From: Achromobacter anxifer
GTDB lineage: Bacteria; Pseudomonadota; Gammaproteobacteria; Burkholderiales; Burkholderiaceae_B
NCBI RefSeq assembly: GCF_903652925.1
Contig: NZ_CAHLAR010000009.1
Coordinates: forward strand, 236,452 to 300,451
Length of the DNA stretch: 64,000 nucleotides
Direction of reading: 5' to 3'
Shown: positions 42,218 to 50,843 of the stretch, one piece after another
How the letters are laid out: each line of letters opens with the position of its first letter
How positions within the stretch are numbered: position 1 is the stretch's first letter
Notes under the pieces: generated by a model
Database searches by the model: none
Told to the model about the DNA's origin: nothing
The model's input: the letters and a program-made list of their open reading frames with translations, nothing else
Made by a program: the position numbers and the translations under genes

Positions 42218-42871
42218 ATGGCTACTTCAAACCCCACCCTGCATTACATCTTCGACCCCCTCTGCGGCTGGTGCTACGGCGCCGCGCCGCTGGTGGAGGC
42301 GGCCCGCGCCGTACCCGGACTGGACATCGCGCTCCATGGCGGCGGCATGATGACGGGCGGCAACCGCCAGCCGGTCACCGACCGGCTGCGCCGCTACGTC
42401 ATGCCGCATGACGAGCGCATCGCCGGCCTGACCGGCCAGCCCTTCGGCGACGACTACTACAACGGCTTGCTGCGCGACGAGGGCGCGGTGTTTGACTCGG
42501 AACCGCCCACCACCGCCATTCTGGCCGCGGAAAGCCTGGGCGGGCGCGGGCTGGACCTGCTCAAGCGCATCCAGCGCGCCCATTACGTGCAAGGCCTGCG
42601 CATCGCCGATCCCGCCGTGCTGGAATCCCTGGCGGTGGACATCGGCCTGGACGCCCAGGCCTTCCGGACCGCCTATGCCGCCGCCCAGGGTGCCGATACC
42701 ACCGCGCACATCGCCGCCAGCCGCAAGCTGCTGGCCCAGGTCGGCGGCAGCGGCTTCCCGACCCTGGCGCTGGAGCGCGACGGCGCCTTTACGATGCTGG
42801 AACCCAGTCGCTACCTGGGCAGCCCGGAGCAATGGCAGGCGGACCTGCGCGCGCGCGTCGAACGCGCCTGA
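42218..42871 (+). CDS. DsbA-family (FrnE-like) thioredoxin-fold protein
   Basis: 217-residue cytoplasmic thioredoxin-fold protein of the DsbA group, without a signal peptide. The redox motif is DPLCGWCYG (Cys16, Cys19). The helical insert and the C-terminal cis-proline region GGSGFPTLAL are present. Such DSBA-like oxidoreductases or HCCA-isomerase relatives act on small thiol substrates. The ATG at 42218 lacks a clear Shine-Dalgarno but gives the family start. Confidence 0.85.
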   Translation: MATSNPTLHYIFDPLCGWCYGAAPLVEAARAVPGLDIALHGGGMMTGGNRQPVTDRLRRYVMPHDERIAGLTGQPFGDDYYNGLLRDEGAVFDSEPPTTAILAAESLGGRGLDLLKRIQRAHYVQGLRIADPAVLESLAVDIGLDAQAFRTAYAAAQGADTTAHIAASRKLLAQVGGSGFPTLALERDGAFTMLEPSRYLGSPEQWQADLRARVERA

Positions 42872-42887
42872 GGTCCGAGGCGCCGCC

Positions 42888-43502
42888 TCAGCCCTCCTCG
42901 ATGTCGCCGTCTCGCTGCAGGGCGCGGTGCATGGCCGGGCGGTTGCCCAGCCGTTCCGCATAGGCGTTGAACACGGAACTCTCGGGCATGACCTTCACCC
43001 GCATCATGTATTGCAGCGATCCGCCCAGCACGATGTCCACGGCCGAGAACTTGTCGCCCAGGAAGTAGGGACGCGCCTGCAGGACCCGGGTCAAGACCTG
43101 CTCGACCTCGTCCGCCGAGCCCCAGCCCAGCGCGCTCCCATGGTGCGGGGTCTTGAAGGCGCGCTCGACCATCGCCGGCTCGAACACACCCGTGGAATAG
43201 GCCAGCCAGGTCAGGTAAGGACCGCGCAGGGGGTCGCCCACCACGGGCCCCAGCCCAGCTTCGGGAAACAGGTCGGTCAGGTACAGGGCGATGGCGGGCG
43301 TTTCAAAGACGGGCACGCCGTCATGCACCAGGGCCGGCACCTTGCGGTGCGGATGGATGTCGATGTAGTCCGAGGGCATGTGGCCCGCGCTATCGGTGCC
43401 GCGGATGGACACCATCTCGGTATCGTAGGGCACGCCCAGTTCTTCGAGCAGCCAGAGGATCCTGAACGACCGCGAGCGCGGCGCATGGTAGAGCGTAAGC
43501 AT
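42888..43502 (-). CDS. Glutathione S-transferase
   Basis: 204-residue cytosolic GST. N-terminal thioredoxin-like domain LTLYHAPRSRSFRILWLLEELGVPYDTEMV with HRKVPALVHDGVPVFETPAIALYLTDLFP (glutathione site, ETPAI in place of ESxAI). The C-terminal helical domain has YFLGDKFSAVDIVLGGSLQYMMR with the N-capping box. The start at 43502 is preferred over an upstream one at 43529. Substrate unknown. Confidence 0.9.
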   Translation of the reverse strand: MLTLYHAPRSRSFRILWLLEELGVPYDTEMVSIRGTDSAGHMPSDYIDIHPHRKVPALVHDGVPVFETPAIALYLTDLFPEAGLGPVVGDPLRGPYLTWLAYSTGVFEPAMVERAFKTPHHGSALGWGSADEVEQVLTRVLQARPYFLGDKFSAVDIVLGGSLQYMMRVKVMPESSVFNAYAERLGNRPAMHRALQRDGDIEEG

Positions 43503-43545
43503 GGTCGGCCTCCGTGGAAGTCCGACCATTTTGCCCCTGGACGTC

Positions 43546-43893
43546 CTACGCCGCCAAGGCCAGCAACACCCCGTATCCCGCCATGCCCAGCAACACGGCC
43601 ACGCCGGCGTTGCTGACCATGCGCGCGGCCACGGCCGTCACGACCAGGCCGCCGACATAGGGGCCGATATTGGCCGCCTGGTCCCCGGCGGCCAGCAGGT
43701 CGGGCACGATCACCGCTGCCGCGATCCCTGCGAGCAGCGACGGGCCCAACGCCGCCAGCGCCGAGCCCTCGCGCGACAAGTGGCGCAGCAGGCGGCTGCG
43801 TTCGGACAGCATGAAGGGCAAGGCGCGCGTGAGATAGGTAATGACCGCCATCGCGATCACCGCGCCCCAGAAACCCAGTCCGTCGGCGTTCAT
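43546..43893 (-). CDS. azlD: AzlD-family branched-chain amino acid exporter subunit
   Basis: 115-residue membrane protein with four hydrophobic segments, starting MNADGLGFWGAVIAMAVITYLTRALPFML, the standard AzlD N-terminus. It overlaps azlC by four bases (ATGA). AzlC-AzlD export branched-chain amino acids in related systems (BrnF/BrnE). Confidence 0.9.
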   Translation of the reverse strand: MNADGLGFWGAVIAMAVITYLTRALPFMLSERSRLLRHLSREGSALAALGPSLLAGIAAAVIVPDLLAAGDQAANIGPYVGGLVVTAVAARMVSNAGVAVLLGMAGYGVLLALAA

Positions 43894-44627
43894 GCGGCGC
43901 TCCTCAGGCGGTACGCGACGCAGCCTATGACGGCGCCGGCCAGGATGGCGAGGCTGGTGTGGCCCAGCGCCGCCACGGCGCCGGCGCCGACCACCGCGGC
44001 CACGATGGGCAAGCCCATGCCGCGCCGGGCGCCCTGGCACACCAGGGCCATGAACAGCGCGGGCAGCGCGAAGCGCATCACCTGGGACAACATGGGGTAA
44101 TGGCGTTCCAGCCCGTCGCCCGCGTAGACGCCGACGGCGGTGCCGGCGATCCAGGTCAGCCAGGCGCCCAGTCTCAGCGCGATCATCCAGCGCTGGCGGC
44201 CCGCGGGCTCCACGGCCTGCAGGCGATTGAACGCGGTGGCGAAGACTTCATCGGTGAGCAGGAACGCGACCTTCAGGCGCTGGTTCAGCGCCGCGGGCAA
44301 AAAGCGCGACAGCAGCGGGCCGTACAGCAGGTGGCGGGCATTGAGCAGCGAGCACAGCGCCACCACCCACAGCCACGGCGTGCCCGCCTTGATGGAAGCG
44401 AGCAGCAGGAACTGGCTGGCGCCGGCATAGACCAGTACGGAAATCAGCACGACTTGCAAGGGTGACAGGCCGGCCGCCACTCCGGCGATGCCGAAGGTCA
44501 CGGCCACCGGGAAGTAGCCGATCATGACTGGCAGGCATGACTTCAAGCCATCGATGCTGGGGCCGCCCGCAAGAGCGGGCGCGGAGGCGGGAGGGGGCTG
44601 CAAGGTATTTCGCTGGTCTCGTTGCAC
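43890..44627 (-). CDS. azlC: AzlC-family branched-chain amino acid exporter subunit
   Basis: 245-residue permease with about seven hydrophobic segments. Motifs GLKSCLPVMIGYFPVAVTFGIAGVAAGLS, VYAGASQFLLLA and SLLNARHLLYGPLLSRFL are the AzlC signatures. Partner of the overlapping azlD. No adjacent Lrp-type regulator. Confidence 0.93.
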   Translation of the reverse strand: MQRDQRNTLQPPPASAPALAGGPSIDGLKSCLPVMIGYFPVAVTFGIAGVAAGLSPLQVVLISVLVYAGASQFLLLASIKAGTPWLWVVALCSLLNARHLLYGPLLSRFLPAALNQRLKVAFLLTDEVFATAFNRLQAVEPAGRQRWMIALRLGAWLTWIAGTAVGVYAGDGLERHYPMLSQVMRFALPALFMALVCQGARRGMGLPIVAAVVGAGAVAALGHTSLAILAGAVIGCVAYRLRSAA

Positions 44628-44659
44628 GACCAGCTAGTTTACCCAGCCGCCGGCCGCCG

Positions 44660-44983
44660 CTACTTGTCTTCCAGGCCCAGGGCGCGCAGTTGCGCCTTCA
44701 GGCGCCGGACTTCCTGGCTCAGGTCCAGGATCAGCGCCGCGGCGTCCAGGCCGGCGCCGAAATCCCGCACCAGGCGATGCGCATCCAGCGCGCGTTGCAG
44801 GTCGGTGCTGTAGAAGCGCCAATCGGCCGGCTCCTGGCCGCTGCTGCTGACGATGCCGACTTCGACCAGCTGCGCGACCCATTCGACTTCCTCGCCGCAG
44901 GCGCGGGCCAGATCGTCGGCGGAAAGCGGCCGGGACTTGCCCACGACCGTGGCGGTAGTGACGACTATTTTCTTCATGGTCAT
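44660..44983 (-). CDS. cbpM: Chaperone modulator CbpM
   Basis: 107-residue MerR-like helical protein that binds the J-domain of CbpA and inhibits it. LSADDLARACGEEVEWVAQLVEVGIVSSSG is the HTH-like part, followed by WRFYSTDLQRALDAHRLVRDFGAGLDAAALILDLSQEVRRLKAQL, the typical CbpM body. It overlaps the cbpA stop by four bases, the conserved cbpA-cbpM order. Confidence 0.88.
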   Translation of the reverse strand: MTMKKIVVTTATVVGKSRPLSADDLARACGEEVEWVAQLVEVGIVSSSGQEPADWRFYSTDLQRALDAHRLVRDFGAGLDAAALILDLSQEVRRLKAQLRALGLEDK

Positions 44984-45927
44984 ACCCCCAGGTGGCGTCG
45001 CGGGTTGAACGGCAGGTCCTGCTGCAGCTTGCGGTAGGCCGCCTTGGCCTCCTCGCTGTCAGCCGGCGGCAGCACCAGGTCCAGCACCAGGTAGAGATCC
45101 CCAGGCGGATCGCCCGGAATTCCGCGTCCGCGCAGGCGCAGCTTGCGGCCGTTGGCGGAACCCGCCGGAATCGAGACCTCGACCGTGCCGCCCGGCGTGG
45201 GCGCGTGCACGGCGGCGCCGAGCGCGGCTTCCCAGGGGGCCACCGGCAGCGTCATGTAGAGGTCGCGGCCGTCGACGCGGTAGCGGGGATGCGGCTTGAA
45301 GCGGACTTCCAGGTACAGGTCGCCGTTCTCGCCGCCGCCGTAGCCCGGCATGCCCTGCCCGGCCAGCCGGATGTACTGGCCTTCGCGCACGCCCGGGGGA
45401 ATGCGCACGCTGAGCGTGCGGGTCTGCATGTGGGGACGGCCCTGCTCGTCCATCTGCATCGAGCGCAGGCTGATGTCGCGCGTGGCGCCCTTGAGCGCGT
45501 CTTCGAGATCCACCTCGATCGCGGCGTGGTGGTCCTCGCCGCGCGCGCGGAATTCCTGCTGATGCTGCTGCGCCCCGGCCCGGCGGGCGCGGCCGCCGAA
45601 CAGCGACGAGAAGAACTCGCTGAACTGCGCCTCTTCGCCGGGCGCCGCGCCGCGGTGGAATTCGAAGCCCTCGTCCCAGCCCGGCGGCGGCTGGAAGCTG
45701 CCCTCGGGCGAGACGCCGGCGGCCAGGTTGTCGTAGGCCAGGCGCTTTTCCTTGTCGCGCAGCACGTCATAGGCTTCGTTGACGTCGCGCATGCGCGTCT
45801 CGGCGTCGCTTTCCTTGCTGACGTCGGGATGGTATTTGCGGGCGAGCTTGCGGTAGGCGCGCCGGATGTCGTCTTCGGAGGCGTCCCGCTCCACGCCCAG
45901 TGTGCTGTAGTAGTCCTTGAACTCCAT
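44980..45927 (-). CDS. cbpA: Curved-DNA-binding DnaJ-family co-chaperone
   Basis: 315-residue co-chaperone. J-domain DYYSTLGVERDASEDDIRRAYRKLARKYHPDVSKESDAETRMRDVNEAYDVLRD with the HPD motif near residue 33, a Gly/Phe region, then two C-terminal substrate-binding domains (LEDALKGATRDISL, VRIPPGVREGQYIRLAGQGMPGYGGGENGDLYLEV). No zinc-finger domain, so CbpA rather than DnaJ. The ATG at 45927 gives MEFKDYYS. Confidence 0.94.
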   Translation of the reverse strand: MEFKDYYSTLGVERDASEDDIRRAYRKLARKYHPDVSKESDAETRMRDVNEAYDVLRDKEKRLAYDNLAAGVSPEGSFQPPPGWDEGFEFHRGAAPGEEAQFSEFFSSLFGGRARRAGAQQHQQEFRARGEDHHAAIEVDLEDALKGATRDISLRSMQMDEQGRPHMQTRTLSVRIPPGVREGQYIRLAGQGMPGYGGGENGDLYLEVRFKPHPRYRVDGRDLYMTLPVAPWEAALGAAVHAPTPGGTVEVSIPAGSANGRKLRLRGRGIPGDPPGDLYLVLDLVLPPADSEEAKAAYRKLQQDLPFNPRRHLGV

Positions 45928-46090
45928 GTGCAGCCCTTGGCAAGCGTTGCGGCCGCCTCCGGTTCGCCGGATCCGGCCAGGGATATCAAGAAGATAGGGG
46001 TTATGGAGCGATTTTTCAATGCGCCTTGTCAGGCTTGCCGCAACGCGCATAATGTCCGGTTGCCGGCGCCCCGTGGCGCCGCTTTCGACC

Positions 46091-46606
46091 ATGGCAAGCC
46101 CACAGGAAAAGAACGTGCTGGAAATCATCGACGTCGACTTCAACAACCCCGAACACGGCCGCCAGGTGCTGGCCATGCTGAACGAGTACGCCAGCGGCCC
46201 CATGGGCGGCAACGCTCCCCTGCCCGCCCACGCGCAGCAGAACCTGATCGCCGAGCTGGCCCGCCGTCCTACCGCGCGCGCCCTGCTGGCCCGCATCGAC
46301 GGCGAAGCCGCCGGCGTGGCGATCTACCTGGAAGGCTTTTCCACCTTCGCCTGCCGTCCGCTGCTCAACCTGCACGATCTGGGCGTGGCGGAGAAATTCC
46401 AGGGCCGCGGCGTGGGCAAGGCGCTGCTGAACGCGCTGGAAGAACGCGCGCGCGACCTGGGCTGCTGCAAGATCACCCTGGAAGTGCTGGAAGGCAATGC
46501 GGTGGCCCAAGGGCTGTACCGCAAGCTGGGCTTCGAGGGATACGCCCTGGACGAAACCACCGGCCGCGCCATGTTCTGGCAGAAGAAGCTGCCCGCGCTG
46601 GCGTAG
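46091..46606 (+). CDS. GNAT-family N-acetyltransferase
   Basis: 171-residue acetyl-CoA-dependent transferase. Core: ACRPLLNLHDLGVAEKFQGRGVGKALLNALEERARDLGCCKITLEVLEGNAVAQGLYRKLGFEGY; RGVGKAL is the acetyl-CoA pyrophosphate loop. The ATG at 46091 is used; an in-frame GTG at 46115 has a better Shine-Dalgarno (AGGAAA) and may be the true start. Substrate unknown. Confidence 0.87.
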   Translation: MASPQEKNVLEIIDVDFNNPEHGRQVLAMLNEYASGPMGGNAPLPAHAQQNLIAELARRPTARALLARIDGEAAGVAIYLEGFSTFACRPLLNLHDLGVAEKFQGRGVGKALLNALEERARDLGCCKITLEVLEGNAVAQGLYRKLGFEGYALDETTGRAMFWQKKLPALA

Positions 46607-46660
46607 TATCTGTTTTCCCGCCGGACCCGTCCCGGTCCGGCCCACGACGCAGGATTCGAT

Positions 46661-46990
46661 ATGAAGATGAGCAACATCCCCTTCGGCACCACTGACTGGT
46701 CCGAGGTGGAACGCACCGAACACGCCGGCGAAACCGGCATGGCCTACTGGCGGACCCGGCAGTTCGGCGATCTGAGGGTGCGCATGGTGGAGTACACGCC
46801 GGGCTACATGGCCGACCACTGGTGCAGCAAAGGCCACATCCTGTTCTGCCTGGAAGGCGAACTGCACACCGAACTTGAAGACGGCCGGCAGTTCGTGCTG
46901 ACACCCGGCATGAGCTACCAGGTCGCTGACCAGGCCGAACCGCACCGTTCGTCCACCGCCACCGGCGCCAAGCTCTTCATCGTCGATTGA
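46661..46990 (+). CDS. DHCW-type small cupin-fold protein
   Basis: 109-residue single-domain cupin. The metal-site region MADHWCSKGHILFCLEGELHTELEDGRQFVL contains the DHxC-like motif after which the group is named, with His and Cys as possible ligands. The C-terminal PHRSSTATGAKLFIVD closes the barrel. The enzymatic role is unknown. It lies between the acetyltransferase and GST genes, all on the plus strand with separate ribosome-binding sites. Confidence 0.83.
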   Translation: MKMSNIPFGTTDWSEVERTEHAGETGMAYWRTRQFGDLRVRMVEYTPGYMADHWCSKGHILFCLEGELHTELEDGRQFVLTPGMSYQVADQAEPHRSSTATGAKLFIVD

Positions 46991-47105
46991 GGCCCCGGCG
47001 CGACAGGCCGGCCCCAGTTGCGTTACGCTTTGTGGTTCCCGCGGCCTTGCGCCGCGGCGCATGCCAGGGCGGCATGCCACACCCCCGTCAGACCGGAGAC
47101 TAGAT

Positions 47106-47741
47106 TTGGGCGCCCCGCTTACGCTATACGTCGATTCCCTGTTCCTCAGCCCCTACGCCATGTCGGCCTATGTGGCGCTGACTGAAAAACAGCTGCCGTT
47201 CGAGGTGCGCCCCATCGATCTGGAAGCGGGCGAACAACGCATGCAGCCCTATCAGAGCCGCGCGCTGACCTCGCGCGTGCCGGCGTTGACGCATGCCGAC
47301 TTCTGCCTGACCGAATCCAGCGCCATCACCGAATACCTGGAAGACGTCTTTCCCGCCCCCGCGCACGCCGCCCTGTATCCCCGCGATGCGCGCCAACGCG
47401 CCCGCGCCCGCCAGCTGCAGGCCTGGCTGCGCAGCGACCTGGCGCCGTTGCGCCAGGAACGCCCTACCGAAACCGTCTTCTACGGCGCCGCCGGCCTGCC
47501 GCTGTCGGATGCCGCCCACGCTGCCTCGGCCAAGCTCATCCACGTCGCCAGCCATCTGCTAGGCGCCAACCAGGCCTCGCTGTTCGACGGCTGGTGCATC
47601 GCCGACACCGACCTCGCCCTGATGCTCAGGCGCCTGTTCCAGGACGACCTGCCCGACGCCCTGCGGGCCTACGCCGAAGCCCAATGGCAGCGCCCCTCCG
47701 TCCAGAAATGGCTGGAGCACAATGCCGCGGCGCGCGCCTGA
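47106..47741 (+). CDS. yfcF: Glutathione transferase, YfcF-like
   Basis: 211-residue GST resembling E. coli YfcF over its length: LTLYVDSLFLSPYAMSAYVALTEKQLPFEVRPIDLEAGEQ, TESSAITEYLEDVFP, RARARQLQAWLRSDLAPLRQERPTETVF and WCIADTDLALMLRRL. The TTG at 47106 preceded by GGAG at 9 bp is the likely start (the sequence then reads GAPLTLYVDS); a more upstream ATG gives unrelated residues. Probably acts in glutathione-dependent detoxification or peroxide defence. Confidence 0.88.
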   Translation: MGAPLTLYVDSLFLSPYAMSAYVALTEKQLPFEVRPIDLEAGEQRMQPYQSRALTSRVPALTHADFCLTESSAITEYLEDVFPAPAHAALYPRDARQRARARQLQAWLRSDLAPLRQERPTETVFYGAAGLPLSDAAHAASAKLIHVASHLLGANQASLFDGWCIADTDLALMLRRLFQDDLPDALRAYAEAQWQRPSVQKWLEHNAAARA

Positions 47742-47758
47742 CCCCGCCGGGAGCCGCG

Positions 47759-48157
47759 ATGCAATTGCTGGATCACGTCTCCATCACCGTCCACGACCTG
47801 GACGCCGCCCGGCCCTTCTACGACGCCGCCATGCAGGCGCTGGGGGCGGCCAAGGTCTATGACCGCCCCGATGCGCTCGGCTACGGCGAGCGCGCCCGCG
47901 CCGGCAGCAGCGGCCACAGCTACTTTTCCGTGTTTGCCGAGGCCGGCCCTGCCGCGCAGGCCCAGCGCCGCCACTGGTGCTTCAAGGCGCCCAGCCGCGC
48001 CGCCGTCGACGCCTTCCATGCCGCCGGCCTGGCCCAGGGCGGACGCGACGACGGCGCCCCCGGGCTGCGCGAGCACTACCACCCGCATTACTACGCCGCT
48101 TTCCTGCTGGATCCCGCTGGAAACCGCATCGAAGCGGTCTGCCACGACCCCATTTGA
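47759..48157 (+). CDS. VOC-superfamily (glyoxalase/dioxygenase fold) protein
   Basis: 132-residue vicinal-oxygen-chelate protein. MQLLDHVSITVHDLDAARPFYDAAMQALGAA is the first beta-alpha-beta-beta-beta unit with a metal His in LDHVSI, and the second unit ends YYAAFLLDPAGNRIEAVCH with the metal Glu. Probably a metal-dependent lyase or an isomerase of the uncharacterised VOC group. Its end overlaps the FNR-type box of the following operon. Confidence 0.88.
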   Translation: MQLLDHVSITVHDLDAARPFYDAAMQALGAAKVYDRPDALGYGERARAGSSGHSYFSVFAEAGPAAQAQRRHWCFKAPSRAAVDAFHAAGLAQGGRDDGAPGLREHYHPHYYAAFLLDPAGNRIEAVCHDPI

Positions 48158-48167
48158 CCTGCGTCAA
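48154..48167. promoter_or_regulatory. FNR/ANR-type box before the DUF3141 operon
   Basis: TTGAC-CTGC-GTCAA is a perfect inverted repeat of FNR/Crp-family half-sites (consensus TTGAT-N4-ATCAA) with the exact 4-bp spacer. It is 127 bp before the DUF3141 start. If used at the usual -41.5 position, transcription would begin near 48202. It indicates activation under oxygen limitation. Confidence 0.62.
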
Positions 48168-48172
48168 GCCCC

Positions 48173-48195
48173 CTGATGTTGCAGCGCAACATCAG
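48173..48195. promoter_or_regulatory. Palindrome next to the FNR-type box
   Basis: CTGATGTTG / CAACATCAG, perfect 9-bp arms with a CAGCG loop. It lies directly downstream of the FNR-type box, where the promoter is expected, and may be a second regulator's operator or a leader hairpin. Confidence 0.5.
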
Positions 48196-48287
48196 TTGCG
48201 GTGTAATGGAGAGGTCAACTCGGCCGGTTCCACTCGGAATCGGCGCGGCGGCTTGCCGCCGCCGCAAGCAACCTACAGGAGATCGCC

Positions 48288-50843
48288 ATGGCCGGATCCG
48301 GCAACGATCGCAACCCCGCCCCGTCCTACAACCCCTGGACGGCCGCCTACGAATACGCAGTCGACGCCTGGCAGCGCAGCGTGCTTTACGCCGACGTGAT
48401 GCGCCAGCGCGGCAACCAGTACCACGAGCACATGGCCAAGCGCGCGCCCAATGTGCTGAGCATGGAATCCGAACTGGTGATGGACGGCCGCTGCCTGCCG
48501 CGTCCGGTCAACTACGGGCTGTTACGCATCAAGCCGCCGGCAGGCGTGGAAACGGATCCGATCAAGCGCCCCTTCCTGGTGGTCGATCCGCGCGCTGGGC
48601 ATGGCCCCGGCATCGGCGGCTTCAAGCCTGAAAGCGAGATCGGCGTGGCGCTGCGCACGGGCCATCCCTGCTATTTCGCCACCTTCCTGCCGCAGCCCAT
48701 GCCGACCCAGACCGTCGAAGACGTGATGATGGCCGAGGCGCGCTTCCTGGAAGAGATCATCTCGCTGCACCCCAACGCCGAAGGCAAGCCGGTGGTGGTG
48801 GCCAATTGCCAGGCGGGCTGGCAGATCATGATGACCGCCGCCGTACGCCCCGAACTGTTCGGCCCCATCATCGTGGCCGGCGCTCCGCTGTCCTACTGGG
48901 CCGGCTGGCGCGGCATGAATCCCATGCGCTACGCCGGCGGTCTCCTGGGCGGCAGCTGGCTCACCGCCATGACCAGCGACCTGGGCGACGGCAAGTTCGA
49001 TGGCGCCTGGCTGGTGCAGAACTTCGAAAACCTGAATCCCGCCAACACGCTGTGGTCCAAGCAGTACAACCTGTACTCCAAGGTCGACACCGAGGCCGAA
49101 CGCTACCTGAGCTTCGAAAAATGGTGGGGCGGCCACGTCTTCCTGAACGGCCCGGAAATCCAGTACATCGTCGACAACCTGTTCGTCGGCAACCGCCTGG
49201 CCACGGCCGGCCTGGTGACCTCGGACGGCATCCGCATCGACCTGCGCAACATCCGCTCGCCCATCGTGGTGTTCTGCTCCAAAGGCGACAACATCACGCC
49301 CCCGCCGCAGGCCCTGGGCTGGATCCCCGACCTGTACCAGGACGAGGCCGAGGTCCTGGCCCACGGCCAGACCATCGTCTATGCCGTGCATGAAAGCATC
49401 GGCCACCTGGGCATCTTCGTGTCCGGCAGCGTGGCGCGCAAGGAGCACCAGGAGTTCACGTCCAACATCGACATGATCGACGTGCTGCCGCCGGGCATCT
49501 ACCAGGCCGAGATCGCCGACAAGACGCCCGACACGCCCAACGCCGACCTGGCCTATGGCAACTACGTGCTGTCGTTCGAGCAGCGCACCCTGGACGACGT
49601 GCGCGCCATCGTCGAGCGCAACGAAGAGGACGACCGCCGCTTCGCCGCCGTCGCCCGCATTTCCGACATCAACCTGGGCATGTACCGCAGCTTCGTGCAG
49701 CCCTGGCTGCGCGCCCTGGTGACGCCGCAATCGGCGGAATGGTCGCAGCGCCTGCACCCGCTGCGCCTGCCCTACGAATTGATTTCCGACCGCAATCCGC
49801 TCATCGCGCCCGTCGCGAAAGTCGCTCAACAGGTGCGCGAACACCGCCGGCCGGCTACGTCGTCCAATCCCTTCCTGATGGCCCAGGAAATGTTCTCGAA
49901 CCTGGTCGAGACCAGCCTGAACATCTGGCAGGAGCTACGCGATTCGGCGGACGAACGCACTTTCATGGGCGTGTACGGCTCGCCCATCGTGCAGGACCTG
50001 GCCGGCCTGGGCGCGCGCTCCGGCCCGCCGCGCAAGCACCCCGGCGTTTCGCCCGAGCACCTCCGCTTCATGGAAGAACGCGCCGCCGAACTGCGTTCGC
50101 TGCTGCTCGAAGGCGGACTGCGCGTCGCCGCGATCCGGATGCTGCTTTACGTATCCGGCGCCGAAGGCGGCCTGGACGAGCGCAGCTATGCGCTGATCCG
50201 CAAGATGCGCTCGGAATCCAACAGCGCGCTGTCGCTGCAGGAGTTCAAGGACATCATCCGCGACCAGGCCTTGATGATGACGCTGGACGCGCCCTCCGCC
50301 ATCCAGGCCATCCCGCGCCTGCTGGAGAACGAGCCGGCCGCCGCGATCCGCGAAGCGCTGGACACCATGAAGCGGGTGCTGGAAGCCGCCGAACCGCTGA
50401 GCGAGGCCGCGCGCGAAAGCCTGGACGAGATGGAACGCATCTTCGAGTACGCCGAACGCCGCGCGCAGAAGCGCGACGAAGCGCTGCAGCCGGCGCCCAA
50501 GGCGCCGACGGCGGCCCACAAGTCCTTGCGCGCCGCCGCGGCCAGGCACGAGGCGCCCTCCGCCGCGGCCCAACCCGCCGCTCCCAAGCGGGTCAAGCCC
50601 CAACCGGCCACGGCCAAGCTGGCAGCGCCCAAGCTGGTCAAAGCTGGAGCGCCGGCTGCCAAGCCGGCCGCTACCAAGCCCGCCGCGCCTAAGCCGGCCG
50701 CGCCTAAGCCCGCTGCATCGAAGCAGGCCGTGCTTGAGCTGGCCGCATCCGAACCCGCGACGCCGCTGCGCGCCAAGCGCAGCGCCCCCGCAAAATCCGC
50801 CGCGCGCCCCGCGCGTAAATCCGCCAAGGCAAAATCCGCATGA
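48288..50843 (+). CDS. DUF3141-domain protein (PHA-synthase-like alpha/beta hydrolase with Ala/Lys/Pro tail)
   Basis: 851-residue protein. The alpha/beta-hydrolase part (about residues 60-400) has a Cys nucleophile in VANCQAGW (Cys174), an acidic residue in FCSKGDN (Asp334) and a histidine in ESIGHLGIF (His373), the same triad type as polyhydroxyalkanoate synthases. It begins with a phasin-like SYNPWTAAYEYAVDAWQRSVLYADVM. The C-terminal region (about 745-851) is an Ala/Lys/Pro-rich repeat resembling PhaF or histone H1 tails that may bind DNA or granules. It is the first gene of the operon with pta, ackA and fabI. The substrate is unknown. Confidence 0.85.
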   Translation: MAGSGNDRNPAPSYNPWTAAYEYAVDAWQRSVLYADVMRQRGNQYHEHMAKRAPNVLSMESELVMDGRCLPRPVNYGLLRIKPPAGVETDPIKRPFLVVDPRAGHGPGIGGFKPESEIGVALRTGHPCYFATFLPQPMPTQTVEDVMMAEARFLEEIISLHPNAEGKPVVVANCQAGWQIMMTAAVRPELFGPIIVAGAPLSYWAGWRGMNPMRYAGGLLGGSWLTAMTSDLGDGKFDGAWLVQNFENLNPANTLWSKQYNLYSKVDTEAERYLSFEKWWGGHVFLNGPEIQYIVDNLFVGNRLATAGLVTSDGIRIDLRNIRSPIVVFCSKGDNITPPPQALGWIPDLYQDEAEVLAHGQTIVYAVHESIGHLGIFVSGSVARKEHQEFTSNIDMIDVLPPGIYQAEIADKTPDTPNADLAYGNYVLSFEQRTLDDVRAIVERNEEDDRRFAAVARISDINLGMYRSFVQPWLRALVTPQSAEWSQRLHPLRLPYELISDRNPLIAPVAKVAQQVREHRRPATSSNPFLMAQEMFSNLVETSLNIWQELRDSADERTFMGVYGSPIVQDLAGLGARSGPPRKHPGVSPEHLRFMEERAAELRSLLLEGGLRVAAIRMLLYVSGAEGGLDERSYALIRKMRSESNSALSLQEFKDIIRDQALMMTLDAPSAIQAIPRLLENEPAAAIREALDTMKRVLEAAEPLSEAARESLDEMERIFEYAERRAQKRDEALQPAPKAPTAAHKSLRAAAARHEAPSAAAQPAAPKRVKPQPATAKLAAPKLVKAGAPAAKPAATKPAAPKPAAPKPAASKQAVLELAASEPATPLRAKRSAPAKSAARPARKSAKAKSA

